A model generated the notes under the pieces. The model had not been told where the DNA came from. It saw only the letters and a list, made by a program, of their open reading frames with translations, and searched no databases. A stretch of DNA of 63,169 bases, taken from assembly GCA_937889645.1 (NCBI GenBank), contig CALBZE010000094.1:1-63169 (forward strand), in the 5' to 3' direction. The stretch is from an uncultured bacterium. GTDB taxonomy: Bacteria > Gemmatimonadota > Gemmatimonadetes > Longimicrobiales > RSA9. Shown piece after piece: positions 8,261 to 16,387 of this stretch. Position numbers and translations under genes: made by a program. The stretch's first letter is position 1. Every line of letters starts with the position of its first letter.

Positions 8261-10903
8261 CTACTCCACCCGCAACGCCTCCATCGGCTGGATCATGAGC
8301 GCCCGCATCGCGGGCACCGCGCACCCCGCCAGCCCGACGAGCAGCATCGCCGCAGCGACGCCGCCGACGAGCCGGAGCCCCTCGGGATCGTCGAGGACCG
8401 TTAGACTCACCAGCGTCGCCCCGAGGACGATCCGGGCGCCGATCTGGAGCAGCGCGCGGGAGAAGAGCGCGACCAGGATCCGCCGCGGGCCGGCGCCCAG
8501 CGTCGCACGGATCCCGATCTCGCGCGTCCGTCGCGTGACCGTGAACGACGTCAGCGCGTAGATCCCGATCAGCGCGAACAGCAGGATGATTCCTACGACG
8601 ACGGCGACCACGGCGGTGAAGAGCGCGTCGGAGCGCTGCACGGGGCGCCAGACGTCGTCGAGCGGCATCACCTCGGTGACGTCGAGGTTCGCGTCGAGCG
8701 CCGGCGCGAGGGTCACGATCCGGGGGATGAGCGCCTCGGGCGCGCCGGCGGGGCGGACGTAGAACTGCACTGCGGCATGCTCGGCGGGCCTCAGCGGGTG
8801 GTAGATCGCGACCGGCTCGCCCGGCCCGATCGCGCGATCCATCCCGGCGACGACGCCGACGATCTCGTACGCCCGCGTCCCGGCCTCGCCCTCGCGCGTC
8901 GGGTAGCGGATGTGTCGGCCGATCGGGTTCCGGCCGGCGAACGCCTGCGCCGCCCACGCCTCGTCGACGATGGCGACGTCGCCCGAGCCGGTCACATCGG
9001 CTTCCGTCAAGCCCCGCCCGGCGACGATCCGCGCGCCCATGACCTCGAAGAAGTTCGGGTCGACGGCCAGCCTCCTCACCCGGACGATCCTTGCCGAATC
9101 GCCATCGAGGGCGACGGCGACGAGGGGGTGGTTGAAACCCGGAATGCGGTTCGCGCGCGTCGCGGCGACGACGCCGGGCTCGGCAGCGATCCGGCGGTGA
9201 ACCTCGTCGAGGAGCTCCGCGGCGCGGCGGGCTTCGTCCGGACCGCTCGTGCTCTGCGGGGCCGCGGCGGCGTGGCGGGTAAGGCGGCCGGTGAGGAACG
9301 TCGCCGCCGGGAAATCCTCGCCCTTCGGCGCCACCAACTGTTGCCGCGCCGCCTTGACCGCCACGGGGATGAACGCGACGCAGAGCGCGACCTGGGCGAT
9401 GATGACGCCCGTCGCCAGGGCGCCGAACCGCAGCCCGTCGCCCGCGGCGCCCGGTTGCGGCAGCCGGTTCCAGACGCGGCGGTGCGTTGCGCGCAGCCCC
9501 GGGATCCCGCCGACGATCACCGCGGCGACGACGGCCAGCGGGCACACGTAGACGACGGTAGACGCCGAGAGCTCGGAGTCGAACCAGAAAGGCGGCCGCG
9601 TCTGCTGGACCTCCCAGAAGAGATCCATCCGCCAGCCGAGGCCCCAGCGGGCGACCGCGAGCCCCAGCGCCGCGGCAAGCGACGTCGTCGCGAGCGACTC
9701 GGCCACGAGCTGCAGCAGGATGCGACGTCGCCCCGCGCCCAGCGCGCTGCGCAGCGCGAGCTCGCTCCCGCGCGCCGCTGTCCGCGCGATGAGCAGCGTC
9801 GCCACGTTCGCGGCGATGACGACGAGGAGGAGGAAGAAGGGGACGTTGAGGAGCGCCGCGATCGCCGCCATCTCGTTGCCCCGGGGATACTGCCGCACTT
9901 CGGGGCGCAGGTGCTCGTGCGTGTCGGGGAACGCGGCCGCGCTCCGCTCGCCGATCAGGGCGAGCTCGGCCTGCGCCTGATCGAGCGTGTAGCCGGGGGC
10001 GAGACGGCCGATCATCGCCATCGGCGGGCCCGACCGGCGCGGGTAGTCGACGGCCCGCTCGCGTAGCGGGGTCCAGAACTCGTCGCTCCGCGGGAAGGTG
10101 AAGCCCTCGGGCATCACCCCCACGACCGTCGCGTGCTCCGCGCCGACCCGCACCGCCTTCCCGATCGCCGATCGGTCGCCGTCGAAGAGCCGGAGCCACG
10201 CCGAGTGACTCAAGACCACGACCGGCGGCGCGTCGGGGCGGAGGTCGTCGTCGATCAGCGCGCGCCCGAGCAGCGGCGCCACCCGCGCGACCCGGAAGAG
10301 CGATGGCGTGGTCCGGACGCCCTCGAGCGACGCGTACCGGCCGTCTTCCGTCGTCACCGTGTACGAGACCCTCGAAAACGCGGAGAGGTGCTCGATCGAC
10401 TCGAGCTCGTCTCGCCACATCTCGAAATCGTGTAGCGACCGCGGCTCGCTCGAGAAATCCGCATCCGTGCTCTTCAGGTCGCGGTTCCGCACGCCGACGA
10501 TCCGGTCGCCATCCTCGAGCGGGAGCCGCGGCATCGTCATGTCCGACGTGAACTCGAACCACGCCGCCGCCAGCGTGAAGGCCACGGCGAGCGCGAGCAC
10601 GCTCGCGATCGTGAGGACCGGGTACTTCGCCAGCATCCTAAAGCCCAGCTTGAGGTCGAGCGAGAGGCCGCGAACCCACGCGAAGCCACGGCCGTCGCGC
10701 AGCTCCTCCTTGTACTTCTCCACGCCGCCGAACGCGACGAGGGCGCGACGCCGCGCCTCTGCCGGGTCGAGCCGCTCCTCGCGCACCAGGCGGTCGGTCT
10801 CCATCTCGACGTGGAAGCGGATCTCTTCGTCCATGCGCTCCTTGGCGGCGCGGCGGCCGAGGAAGAGGCGCGCCCGCGCGCGGGCGCCGTCCAGCCAGCT
10901 CAT
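8261..10903 (-). CDS. ADOP-type ABC transporter permease (MacB/FtsX domains, duplicated)
   Basis: An 880-aa permease of the acidobacterial duplicated orphan permease type. It starts with a permease-prefix segment (KERMDEEIRFHVEMETDRLVREERLD), then a MacB periplasmic core (VAFTLAAAWFEF through the extracytoplasmic loop with VRVGAEHATVVGVMPEGFTFP). A first FtsX domain follows (LVVIAANVATLLIARTAARGSELALRSALGAGRRRI), then a second core and a second FtsX domain (SFTVTRRTREIGIRATLGAGPRRIL). The length and the two copies of the FtsX signature fit the family. No ATPase gene is adjacent, which is normal for ADOP. The adjacent PadR gene, 36 bases upstream, probably controls it. The cargo is unknown; export of small molecules or lipoproteins is likely. 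Confidence 0.92.
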   Translation of the reverse strand: MSWLDGARARARLFLGRRAAKERMDEEIRFHVEMETDRLVREERLDPAEARRRALVAFGGVEKYKEELRDGRGFAWVRGLSLDLKLGFRMLAKYPVLTIASVLALAVAFTLAAAWFEFTSDMTMPRLPLEDGDRIVGVRNRDLKSTDADFSSEPRSLHDFEMWRDELESIEHLSAFSRVSYTVTTEDGRYASLEGVRTTPSLFRVARVAPLLGRALIDDDLRPDAPPVVVLSHSAWLRLFDGDRSAIGKAVRVGAEHATVVGVMPEGFTFPRSDEFWTPLRERAVDYPRRSGPPMAMIGRLAPGYTLDQAQAELALIGERSAAAFPDTHEHLRPEVRQYPRGNEMAAIAALLNVPFFLLLVVIAANVATLLIARTAARGSELALRSALGAGRRRILLQLVAESLATTSLAAALGLAVARWGLGWRMDLFWEVQQTRPPFWFDSELSASTVVYVCPLAVVAAVIVGGIPGLRATHRRVWNRLPQPGAAGDGLRFGALATGVIIAQVALCVAFIPVAVKAARQQLVAPKGEDFPAATFLTGRLTRHAAAAPQSTSGPDEARRAAELLDEVHRRIAAEPGVVAATRANRIPGFNHPLVAVALDGDSARIVRVRRLAVDPNFFEVMGARIVAGRGLTEADVTGSGDVAIVDEAWAAQAFAGRNPIGRHIRYPTREGEAGTRAYEIVGVVAGMDRAIGPGEPVAIYHPLRPAEHAAVQFYVRPAGAPEALIPRIVTLAPALDANLDVTEVMPLDDVWRPVQRSDALFTAVVAVVVGIILLFALIGIYALTSFTVTRRTREIGIRATLGAGPRRILVALFSRALLQIGARIVLGATLVSLTVLDDPEGLRLVGGVAAAMLLVGLAGCAVPAMRALMIQPMEALRVE

Positions 10904-10939
10904 GTTCTGCTCCGGTAGAATGCGATGCGGGGACAGGCC

Positions 10940-11278
10940 TCAGCTCGTGGCGAGCACCGCCTCGAGCGCGGCGGCGAAGCGTCTCCAGCTCTCCACCTCC
11001 GCGCCCAGCGCCCGCCGGCCCGCGGCCGTGATCTCGTAGTAGCGCGCCCGGCGGTTGTTCTCCGTCGTCGCCCAGTCGCTCGTGATCAGTCCGTCCTTCT
11101 CGAGACGCTGCAGGGCGGGGTAGAGCGAACCCTGGTTCACCTCGAGCACGCCCTGCGAGATCTGCTGGATCCGCTGGCTGATCCCCCAGCCGTGCATCGG
11201 TCCGAGGGAGAGGGTCTTGAGGATGAGCAGGTCGAGCGACCCGCGCAGTGCGTCCTTCTGCGTGCGTGAAGCGTTCAC
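10940..11278 (-). CDS. PadR-family transcriptional regulator (second)
   Basis: A 112-aa regulator with the PadR core GSLDLLILKTLSLGPMHGWGISQRIQQIS, then NQGSLYPALQRLEKDGLI and wing NNRRARYYEITAAGR. GTG 11278, with GACGAGG ahead, gives the normal family length; a longer frame to 11497 would run through the operator repeats and is rejected. It sits directly upstream of the ADOP permease on the same strand, the standard PadR-ADOP arrangement. Confidence 0.88.
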   Translation of the reverse strand: MNASRTQKDALRGSLDLLILKTLSLGPMHGWGISQRIQQISQGVLEVNQGSLYPALQRLEKDGLITSDWATTENNRRARYYEITAAGRRALGAEVESWRRFAAALEAVLATS

Positions 11279-11297
11279 GGCGAGCACCTCGTCCGGT

Positions 11298-11344
11298 GTT
11301 CTGTCGATGTCTACAGAACGCACGCGGGGGTTCCTGTAGATGTC
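11298..11344. promoter_or_regulatory. Candidate operator of the second PadR
   Basis: A perfect inverted repeat, GTTCTGT (11298-11304) and ACAGAAC (11313-11319) eight bases apart, lies 20 bases upstream of the GTG start. The word CTGTCGATGTC (11301-11311) recurs as CTGTAGATGTC at 11334-11344, 33 bases away. The rest of the 355-base gap to the BNR gene holds nothing I recognise. Confidence 0.6.
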
Positions 11345-11633
11345 AAGAGGAGAGGACGATCGCGGGGCGGTCGCGAAGCAGTTGCACGTACGGGGGCGCG
11401 TGTTGAATAGGTGGATACCTGATATGCTGCCGGAGCCCATCGGACTCGGCCCGGTGGGGGAGGCGGGCGGCCCTGGGCGCTCGGGGGGGCGACACATGCC
11501 GACGTACGCACGGAACGGCGAGCATGCGACGGTTCGCGTGGCGCTGGCGCTGTGGTTCGTCGTCGGGCGCGGAGCGGGCGACGACGTCGAGGTGGCGGAT
11601 CCGCCCGTCGATGGCCGGGCCTCGAAGTCTCTC

Positions 11634-12617
11634 CTATTCGACGACCACGACCAGCCCGCGGATCTGGCTCGGCGTCGCCGGGTACCCGGCCACCCGCCGC
11701 CAGCTCGCGCCGCCGTCTTCGGACTGGTGTATGCCGCGCTCGTCGGCGGCCCACAACTCGCCCGGCACGGTCCCGCCCCTCAGCAGCGGCGCGATCGTGC
11801 TCGGCGGGTCGGGCCAGCCGTCCACCACCCATTCCCACCGACCCCGCCCCACCCGCCGGTAGACCCTCCCGTCGGACCGGCCGGCCACGTACGCGGCGTG
11901 CGGGTGCGAGGCGGCCGAGACCACGACGATGTCCGGCTGTCCCGGGTCGATGGCGACGCTCCTCAGGTAACCGACGTCGAGGCCGTCCCTCGGCCGCTCC
12001 CACGAGCGGCCGCCGTCCGGGCTCTCGAAGTAGCCGTCCCCCGCGGCGACGCGCAGGGATTCGGGGCGGTCGGGGTGGATCGCCAGCTCGTGCGTGTCGT
12101 ACGGGCCGCCGGGCACGCGATCGTGCCAGGTGCGCCCGCCGTCCGCCGTCGAAACCAGCGCGCCCGCCTCAATGGCCACCCAGAGCCGTCCGGCCCCGTG
12201 CGGGTGACAGGCGATCCAACGCACATGGTGGGTCTCCGGGCGCGGCGGGAACGCCCACTCGGGCGAGGAGGGCAGCGTCGACAGATCCGTCGTGCGCTCC
12301 CACGTGCGCCCGCCATCGGCCGAGCGCCACACCTCGCTGGGCTCGCTGCCGGCCCAGACGACGCCGGCATCGACGGGGTCCAGGGCGATGGCGGTGATGA
12401 CGACGTCGTCCAGCCCCGCCGGACGCCACGAGGCGCCCCCGTCGTCGCTGCGGAAGACGCCGCCCCGGGCGGTTCCGCACCACACCTGGCCCGGCGATCT
12501 CGCGGACGCGGCCAGGCACGTCGGGCGGTGGGGCTCGAGACCCGTCGCCTTACGAAGGACGTCGCCTCCAGCCTCCAGGAGCAGAATCTCGCTTTCGGTG
12601 GCAACGACCACCGTCAT
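11634..12617 (-). CDS. BNR-repeat (sialidase/VPS10-type) beta-propeller protein
   Basis: A 327-aa propeller without signal peptide. Asp-box (BNR) repeats SxDGGxxW occur about six times: FRSDDGGASWRP, WRSADGGRTWER, VSTADGGRTWHD, FESPDGGRSWER, HQSEDGGASWRR. Each closes one blade, and the repeats are separated by cxACHPHG or IAIDPGQP-type strands. Proteins of this sort are usually annotated as exo-alpha-sialidase or glycosyl hydrolase, but the catalytic Arg triad is not evident, so enzyme activity should not be assumed. ATG 12617 follows GGTGAAG. It is 53 bases downstream of the YceI gene on the same strand and probably in the same operon. Confidence 0.8.
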   Translation of the reverse strand: MTVVVATESEILLLEAGGDVLRKATGLEPHRPTCLAASARSPGQVWCGTARGGVFRSDDGGASWRPAGLDDVVITAIALDPVDAGVVWAGSEPSEVWRSADGGRTWERTTDLSTLPSSPEWAFPPRPETHHVRWIACHPHGAGRLWVAIEAGALVSTADGGRTWHDRVPGGPYDTHELAIHPDRPESLRVAAGDGYFESPDGGRSWERPRDGLDVGYLRSVAIDPGQPDIVVVSAASHPHAAYVAGRSDGRVYRRVGRGRWEWVVDGWPDPPSTIAPLLRGGTVPGELWAADERGIHQSEDGGASWRRVAGYPATPSQIRGLVVVVE

Positions 12618-12670
12618 CTTCACCCCACGTGGCTCGTGCGTCGATCGCGATCGGGGCGCGCCGACATGCC

Positions 12671-13234
12671 TCACGCCGCCGCTTCCTGCGCCCCCTCGAC
12701 CTTCACCGCCTGCGCCTCGATCTCGATCTTGACGCTGTTGCCGACCAGGACGCCGCCGGTCTCGAGCGCCTGGTTCCAGCGCAGCCCCCAGTCGCGGCGG
12801 TCGATCTCGGTCGTGGCGCGGAAGCCGGCGCGCTGGCCGCCCCACGGGTCCTGGCCGGTCCCCTCGAAGGTGACGTCGAGCGTGACCTCGAGTGTCGTCC
12901 CGCGGATCGTCAGGTCGCCGATCACCTTGAATCGGTCGCCCGCCTCCGCGTACGCGCCCTCGACCCGGCGGCTCCGGAACGTGATCGTCGGGTGGTTCTC
13001 GACGTCCAGGAAATCCGCCGAGCGCAGGTGCGTGTCCCGGTCCTCGGCGCCCGTGTCGATGCTCGCCGCATCGATCTCGACCTCCACACGCGAGTTCTCC
13101 GGCGCGTCCTCGTCCACCGTGATCTCGCCCTCCAGCTTCTTGAAGCGGCCCCGCACCGTGGTGAACATCAGGTGCTTGACCGCGAATTCGACGCTCGAGT
13201 GCACCGGGTCGATTCGCCACGTCGTGGTTGCCAC
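12671..13234 (-). CDS. YceI-family lipocalin-like protein
   Basis: A 187-aa YceI-fold protein, a beta-barrel that binds isoprenoid or lipid in family members. The signatures are WRIDPVHSSVEFAVKHLMFTTVRG at the N-terminus, then SADFLDVENHPTITFRS, then the C-terminal DRRDWGLRWNQALETGGVLVGNSVKI. GTG 13234 is selected because AGGAGG lies 5 bases upstream and the family normally begins at this point. There is no signal peptide, so it is cytoplasmic here. Its upstream region abuts that of the divergent Rrf2 operon. Confidence 0.92.
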   Translation of the reverse strand: MATTTWRIDPVHSSVEFAVKHLMFTTVRGRFKKLEGEITVDEDAPENSRVEVEIDAASIDTGAEDRDTHLRSADFLDVENHPTITFRSRRVEGAYAEAGDRFKVIGDLTIRGTTLEVTLDVTFEGTGQDPWGGQRAGFRATTEIDRRDWGLRWNQALETGGVLVGNSVKIEIEAQAVKVEGAQEAAA

Positions 13235-13578
13235 CGTCTCCTCCTGGGTCGAGCGGTTCGGCTTGGGCAAGGCGACGTCGGCACGCCGCCCCGGGGCGCG
13301 CCCGAGCGCGCCGCCGCGGGGGCGCTGGCTTGCGCGCCCCACCACCCACGCCCGCCCCGCCTGCGACGACCATGCCACAAGGCGTGATGTGGCGCGGCAC
13401 GCCGTCTCCGGCCGAGCCCCACGCGTGCCGGACCTGGGCACGCCGTCGCTCGCCCACGGCCTCGCCCGCCCACCCACGGTACGCCCCCCCCCGACGCCGT
13501 ACGCCCCCGGACGCCCGCGGAACGCCCCACCCCGTCCCGGGTATGTATCCACCTTGGTTACACACTCTCGGGGTGGAA
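13235..13578. other. Divergent intergenic region between YceI and Rrf2 genes
   Basis: 344 GC-rich bases. The only feature I can support is the dyad at 13545-13561 next to the Rrf2 start. No coding signal or RNA gene is evident in the rest. Confidence 0.5.
13545..13561. promoter_or_regulatory. Candidate Rrf2 operator
   Basis: GTATCCA (13545-13551) and TGGTTAC (13555-13561) form an inverted repeat with one mismatch and a 3-base centre, ending 17 bases before the Rrf2 ATG. Position and dyad symmetry suit auto-repression. Confidence 0.5.
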
Positions 13579-14031
13579 ATGACGATCAGCAGCCGATTCG
13601 CCGTGGCGGTGCACGTGATGACCATGCTCGCGACCAGCGGGGGCGAGCCGGTCACGTCGGAGCGCATCGCGGAGAGCGTGAACACGAACCCGGCGGTGAT
13701 CCGGCGTCTGCTGTGCATGCTGTCGCGGGCCGGGCTGACCACGTCGCGGCTGGGAACGGGTGGCGGCGCACTCCTGGCGCGCCCGGCGGAGGAGATCACG
13801 CTGCTGGAAGTGTATCGGGCGGTCGAGGATGGAGACCTCTTCGCCATGCACCCCTGCGATCCGAACCCGGCGTGTCCTGTGGGGCGACACATACAGGCCG
13901 TTCTCACGGAGGCGACGGATTCGGCGCGTCGCGCCATGGAGTCGGCGCTGGAGCGGCGGACGCTGGCGGACGTGGTGAGCGGGGTGGAGGCGGGTCTGGA
14001 GCAGGAGTCGGGCGCGGAGGGCCGCGCCTGA
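13579..14031 (+). CDS. Rrf2-family transcriptional regulator
   Basis: A 150-aa winged-helix protein of the Rrf2 family, closest in pattern to the YwnA branch. The N-terminus reads MTISSRFAVAVHVMTML, then the HTH IAESVNTNPAVIRRLLCML and wing LGTGGGALLARP. The C-terminal half has HPCDPNPACPVGRHIQ, two cysteines rather than the three that hold an iron-sulfur cluster in IscR or NsrR, so a thiol-based rather than Fe-S sensor is more likely. The start is ATG 13579, just after GGGTGG. It is 84 bases upstream of DoxX and the flavin oxidoreductase, so the three probably form a redox-stress operon. Confidence 0.88.
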   Translation: MTISSRFAVAVHVMTMLATSGGEPVTSERIAESVNTNPAVIRRLLCMLSRAGLTTSRLGTGGGALLARPAEEITLLEVYRAVEDGDLFAMHPCDPNPACPVGRHIQAVLTEATDSARRAMESALERRTLADVVSGVEAGLEQESGAEGRA

Positions 14032-14115
14032 AACCGGAGCCGGCGCAGGGTGCGGCCGGCCGAACGTCAACACGATGAGCGGCCCGAGGCAGGGCCGGAC
14101 ACAAAGGAGTCGAGC

Positions 14116-14553
14116 ATGGCGACGACAGAAGGCAACGGCGTGTTTTCCGGGTTCTCGAGGTTCACGCCGGCGACGCATGTGATCCTGCGAATGGCGTCGG
14201 GGCTGCTGTTCATGCAGCACGGCGCGCAGAAGCTGTTCGGGTGGCTCGGCGGGATGGGCGGCTCGGGCGCGACGGCCGAGCTCTTCTCGATGATGGGGTT
14301 GGCGGGCGTGTTGGAGTTCTTCGGCGGACTCCTGATCGTGATCGGTCTGCTGACCCGGCCGGTGGCGCTGGTGCTGGCGCTCGAGATGATCGCGGCTTAC
14401 GTGATGGGGCACATGTCGCACGCGCTCGCCCCGATCCAGAACGGCGGCGAGCTGGCGCTCCTCTACGCGGTGGTCTTCCTGTACTTCGCCACGGCGGGCG
14501 CGGGTCGCGCGAGCGTGGACGGGATGATGGCGGGACGCGGCGAGAGGAGCTGA
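14116..14553 (+). CDS. DoxX-family membrane protein
   Basis: A 145-aa four-helix DoxX protein. Diagnostic segments are ILRMASGLLFMQHGAQKLFGWLGG, then LAGVLEFFGGLLIVIGLLTRPVA and LALEMIAAYVMGH. Family members act in thiol or quinone redox pathways, often next to Rrf2 or MarR regulators. ATG 14116 has AAAGGAG upstream. It is followed after 4 bases by the Old-Yellow-Enzyme gene. A role in membrane redox stress is inferred from context. Confidence 0.9.
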   Translation: MATTEGNGVFSGFSRFTPATHVILRMASGLLFMQHGAQKLFGWLGGMGGSGATAELFSMMGLAGVLEFFGGLLIVIGLLTRPVALVLALEMIAAYVMGHMSHALAPIQNGGELALLYAVVFLYFATAGAGRASVDGMMAGRGERS

Positions 14554-14557
14554 CCCC

Positions 14558-15619
14558 ATGCTGTTCGATACGCTCTCAATTCGTGGCGTGCCGCTGCGCA
14601 ACCGGATCGGCGTATCGCCCATGTGCCAATACTCGTCGGAGGGCGGGTACGTGGGCGATTGGCACTTCGTGCACCTCGGCCGCTTCGCGGTCGGCGGCGC
14701 GGGGCTTGTGATCACGGAGGCGACGGCGGTCTTGCCCGAGGGTCGAATCACGCCACACGACCTCGGGATCTGGGACGACTCGCATGTGGAGGGGCTCGCC
14801 CGCATCGTCCGCTTCCTGCGCGACCAGGGAGCCGCGGTTGGGATCCAGCTCGCGCACGCCGGGCGGAAGGCGAGCACCTGGCGGCCCTGGGAGGGCGACG
14901 GCGCCGTGCCGCCGGAGTCGGGCGGTTGGGAGGTCGTCGCTCCGAGCGCCGTCGCGTTCTCGGAGACGTATCCGCAGCCGCGGGAGCTGACGGAGGAGGG
15001 GATCCGCGGCGTCGTCGACGGGTTCCGGAACGCCGCGACGCGCGCGCTCGAGGCCGGGTTCGAGGTGGCGGAGATCCACGCCGCGCACGGCTATCTCCTC
15101 CATCAGTTCCTCTCCCCGCTCTCGAACCGTCGCACGGATCGATACGGCGGCGACTTCGAGAATCGGATCCGGCTGACGCTCGAGGTCGCCGACGCCGTGC
15201 GCGAGGTGTGGCCGGAGCGGCTGCCGCTCTTCGTCCGCATCTCCGCCACAGACTGGGTCGAGGGCGGGTGGACGCTGGAAGAGTCGGTCGAGCTGGCCCG
15301 ACGCCTGAAGGACCACGGCGTCGACCTCGTCGATTGCTCCTCGGGGGGCCTCGTCCCCTACGCACGCATCCCCGTGGCGCCGGGGTACCAGGTCCCGTTC
15401 GCCGAGCGGATCCGCAAGGAGACGGGGATCGCGACCGCGGCCGTCGGGCTGATCACGGAGCCCGAGCAGGCCGACCGCATCGTCCGTGACGGCCAGGCCG
15501 ACATGGTCCTCCTCGCCCGCGAAATGCTGCGGCAGCCCCACTGGCCGCTGCTCGCCGCGCACCGTCTCGGCGTCGACGTCGCCTGGCCGCCGCAGTACGT
15601 CCGCGCGCGGCCCCGTTGA
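14558..15619 (+). CDS. NADH:flavin oxidoreductase, Old Yellow Enzyme (YqjM-like)
   Basis: A 353-aa FMN TIM-barrel ene-reductase that reduces activated C=C bonds of enones and other electrophiles with NAD(P)H. The YqjM-class residues are present: C23 and Y25 in SPMCQYSSEGG (redox-tuning Cys), and H174/H177 in EIHAAHGYLLHQF that bind the substrate carbonyl. FMN-binding segments include VGIQLAHAGRKA and the C-terminal AREMLRQPHWP. It is the last gene of the Rrf2-DoxX operon, consistent with removal of reactive electrophiles. Confidence 0.95.
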   Translation: MLFDTLSIRGVPLRNRIGVSPMCQYSSEGGYVGDWHFVHLGRFAVGGAGLVITEATAVLPEGRITPHDLGIWDDSHVEGLARIVRFLRDQGAAVGIQLAHAGRKASTWRPWEGDGAVPPESGGWEVVAPSAVAFSETYPQPRELTEEGIRGVVDGFRNAATRALEAGFEVAEIHAAHGYLLHQFLSPLSNRRTDRYGGDFENRIRLTLEVADAVREVWPERLPLFVRISATDWVEGGWTLEESVELARRLKDHGVDLVDCSSGGLVPYARIPVAPGYQVPFAERIRKETGIATAAVGLITEPEQADRIVRDGQADMVLLAREMLRQPHWPLLAAHRLGVDVAWPPQYVRARPR

Positions 15620-15641
15620 GCCCCACTTCCTAGCGGGATAC

Positions 15642-15670
15642 GCCGGCCGGGCGCTCGTCGCCCGGCCGGC
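15642..15670 (+). terminator. Hairpin after the oxidoreductase operon
   Basis: A perfect 12-base stem (GCCGGCCGGGCG with CGCCCGGCCGGC, loop CTCGT) lies 22 bases after the stop codon. There is no T run, so it may act as an RNA-stabilising 3-prime hairpin or a weak terminator. The rest of the 323-base gap before the XRE gene shows no gene. Confidence 0.6.
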
Positions 15671-15942
15671 GCCCGGTCCGCAATTAAGTCCTGATGTCGG
15701 AACGATCTTCGCCCTGCCGTCTCCCGAATCGCACTCGTAGTCGGTTGGATCGGACGGCGCGTAAGAGGCGATACGGCAAGGTATTACAAGCATTCCTCGC
15801 CGCGAGGGGCCGGGAACGCACGGCGGATCCCCGCGCGACGGCGCTCGGTACGAAGAATGCACACACCATCGCCGCCAAGCGACCTGGGGCCCGGCAACGT
15901 GGAGATCGCCGGGCTCCGGACCCGCCGCCGAAGGTGGATCCC

Positions 15943-16188
15943 ATGCATACTCCAACTCCTGCAGGCTCCCCGGTGCAGCGACTCGTCGGCATCCTGACAC
16001 TGTCCCGAACGGAGCTCGCCCGTCAGCTGGACGTGAGTCCAGGAACCCTTTACTCGTGGATGGCCGGGAGGCGGAGGCCCGGCCCGAGAAACGTCGAGCG
16101 CCTCGTCGAGATCGCGGAGCGCCACGCCGAGACGATCAGGGCGTGCCTGGCGGAGATCGCCCGCTCGACGCCGCCGGGGGAGGACTGA
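15943..16188 (+). CDS. Small XRE/Cro-type helix-turn-helix protein
   Basis: An 81-aa protein consisting almost entirely of a lambda-repressor-like HTH: LSRTELARQLDVSPGTLYSWMAGRRRPGPRNVERLVEIA. Both recognition helices and the GRRRPGPRN turn fit. I start it at ATG 15943; the open frame extends upstream but without conserved features. A regulator with no visible ligand domain; targets unknown. The histidine kinase gene follows 200 bases later on the same strand. Confidence 0.7.
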   Translation: MHTPTPAGSPVQRLVGILTLSRTELARQLDVSPGTLYSWMAGRRRPGPRNVERLVEIAERHAETIRACLAEIARSTPPGED

Positions 16189-16198
16189 AAGATTTCTC

Positions 16199-16227
16199 TT
16201 GACGCACCCGCCGGCTGTTGTTACGAT
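16199..16227 (+). promoter_or_regulatory. Sigma-70-type promoter upstream of the MEDS histidine kinase
   Basis: TTGACG (16199-16204) and TACGAT (16222-16227) with a 17-base spacer. Transcription from here would give a leader of about 150 bases before the kinase ATG at 16388. Confidence 0.55.
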
Positions 16228-16239
16228 TTCTCGTACAGC

Positions 16240-16268
16240 GCCGCTGCGCCGATTGCGCAGCGGCGTTT
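16240..16268 (+). terminator. Leader hairpin, possible terminator
   Basis: GCCGCTGCGC and GCGCAGCGGC form a perfect 10-base stem with a 5-base loop, followed by GTTT. It starts only 12 bases after the -10 box of the promoter above, so it is either the terminator of the XRE gene or an early attenuator of the kinase transcript. Confidence 0.5.
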
Positions 16269-16387
16269 CTGTTGGTGGTGCCATCACGAGGTCGCGGGTC
16301 CGTGGCCGAGCGCCGCCGGTCGTTGGCCGCGGAGCCGTTGGTCCCGGCAGATGGGGCCCCGTTCGGCCGGGGCCCCGGGAGGCGGGC

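Noticed and set aside
11634..12617. A true sialidase
   Set aside because: Asp-box repeats are present, but the arginine triad and catalytic Tyr/Glu are not evident, so only a propeller is claimed.
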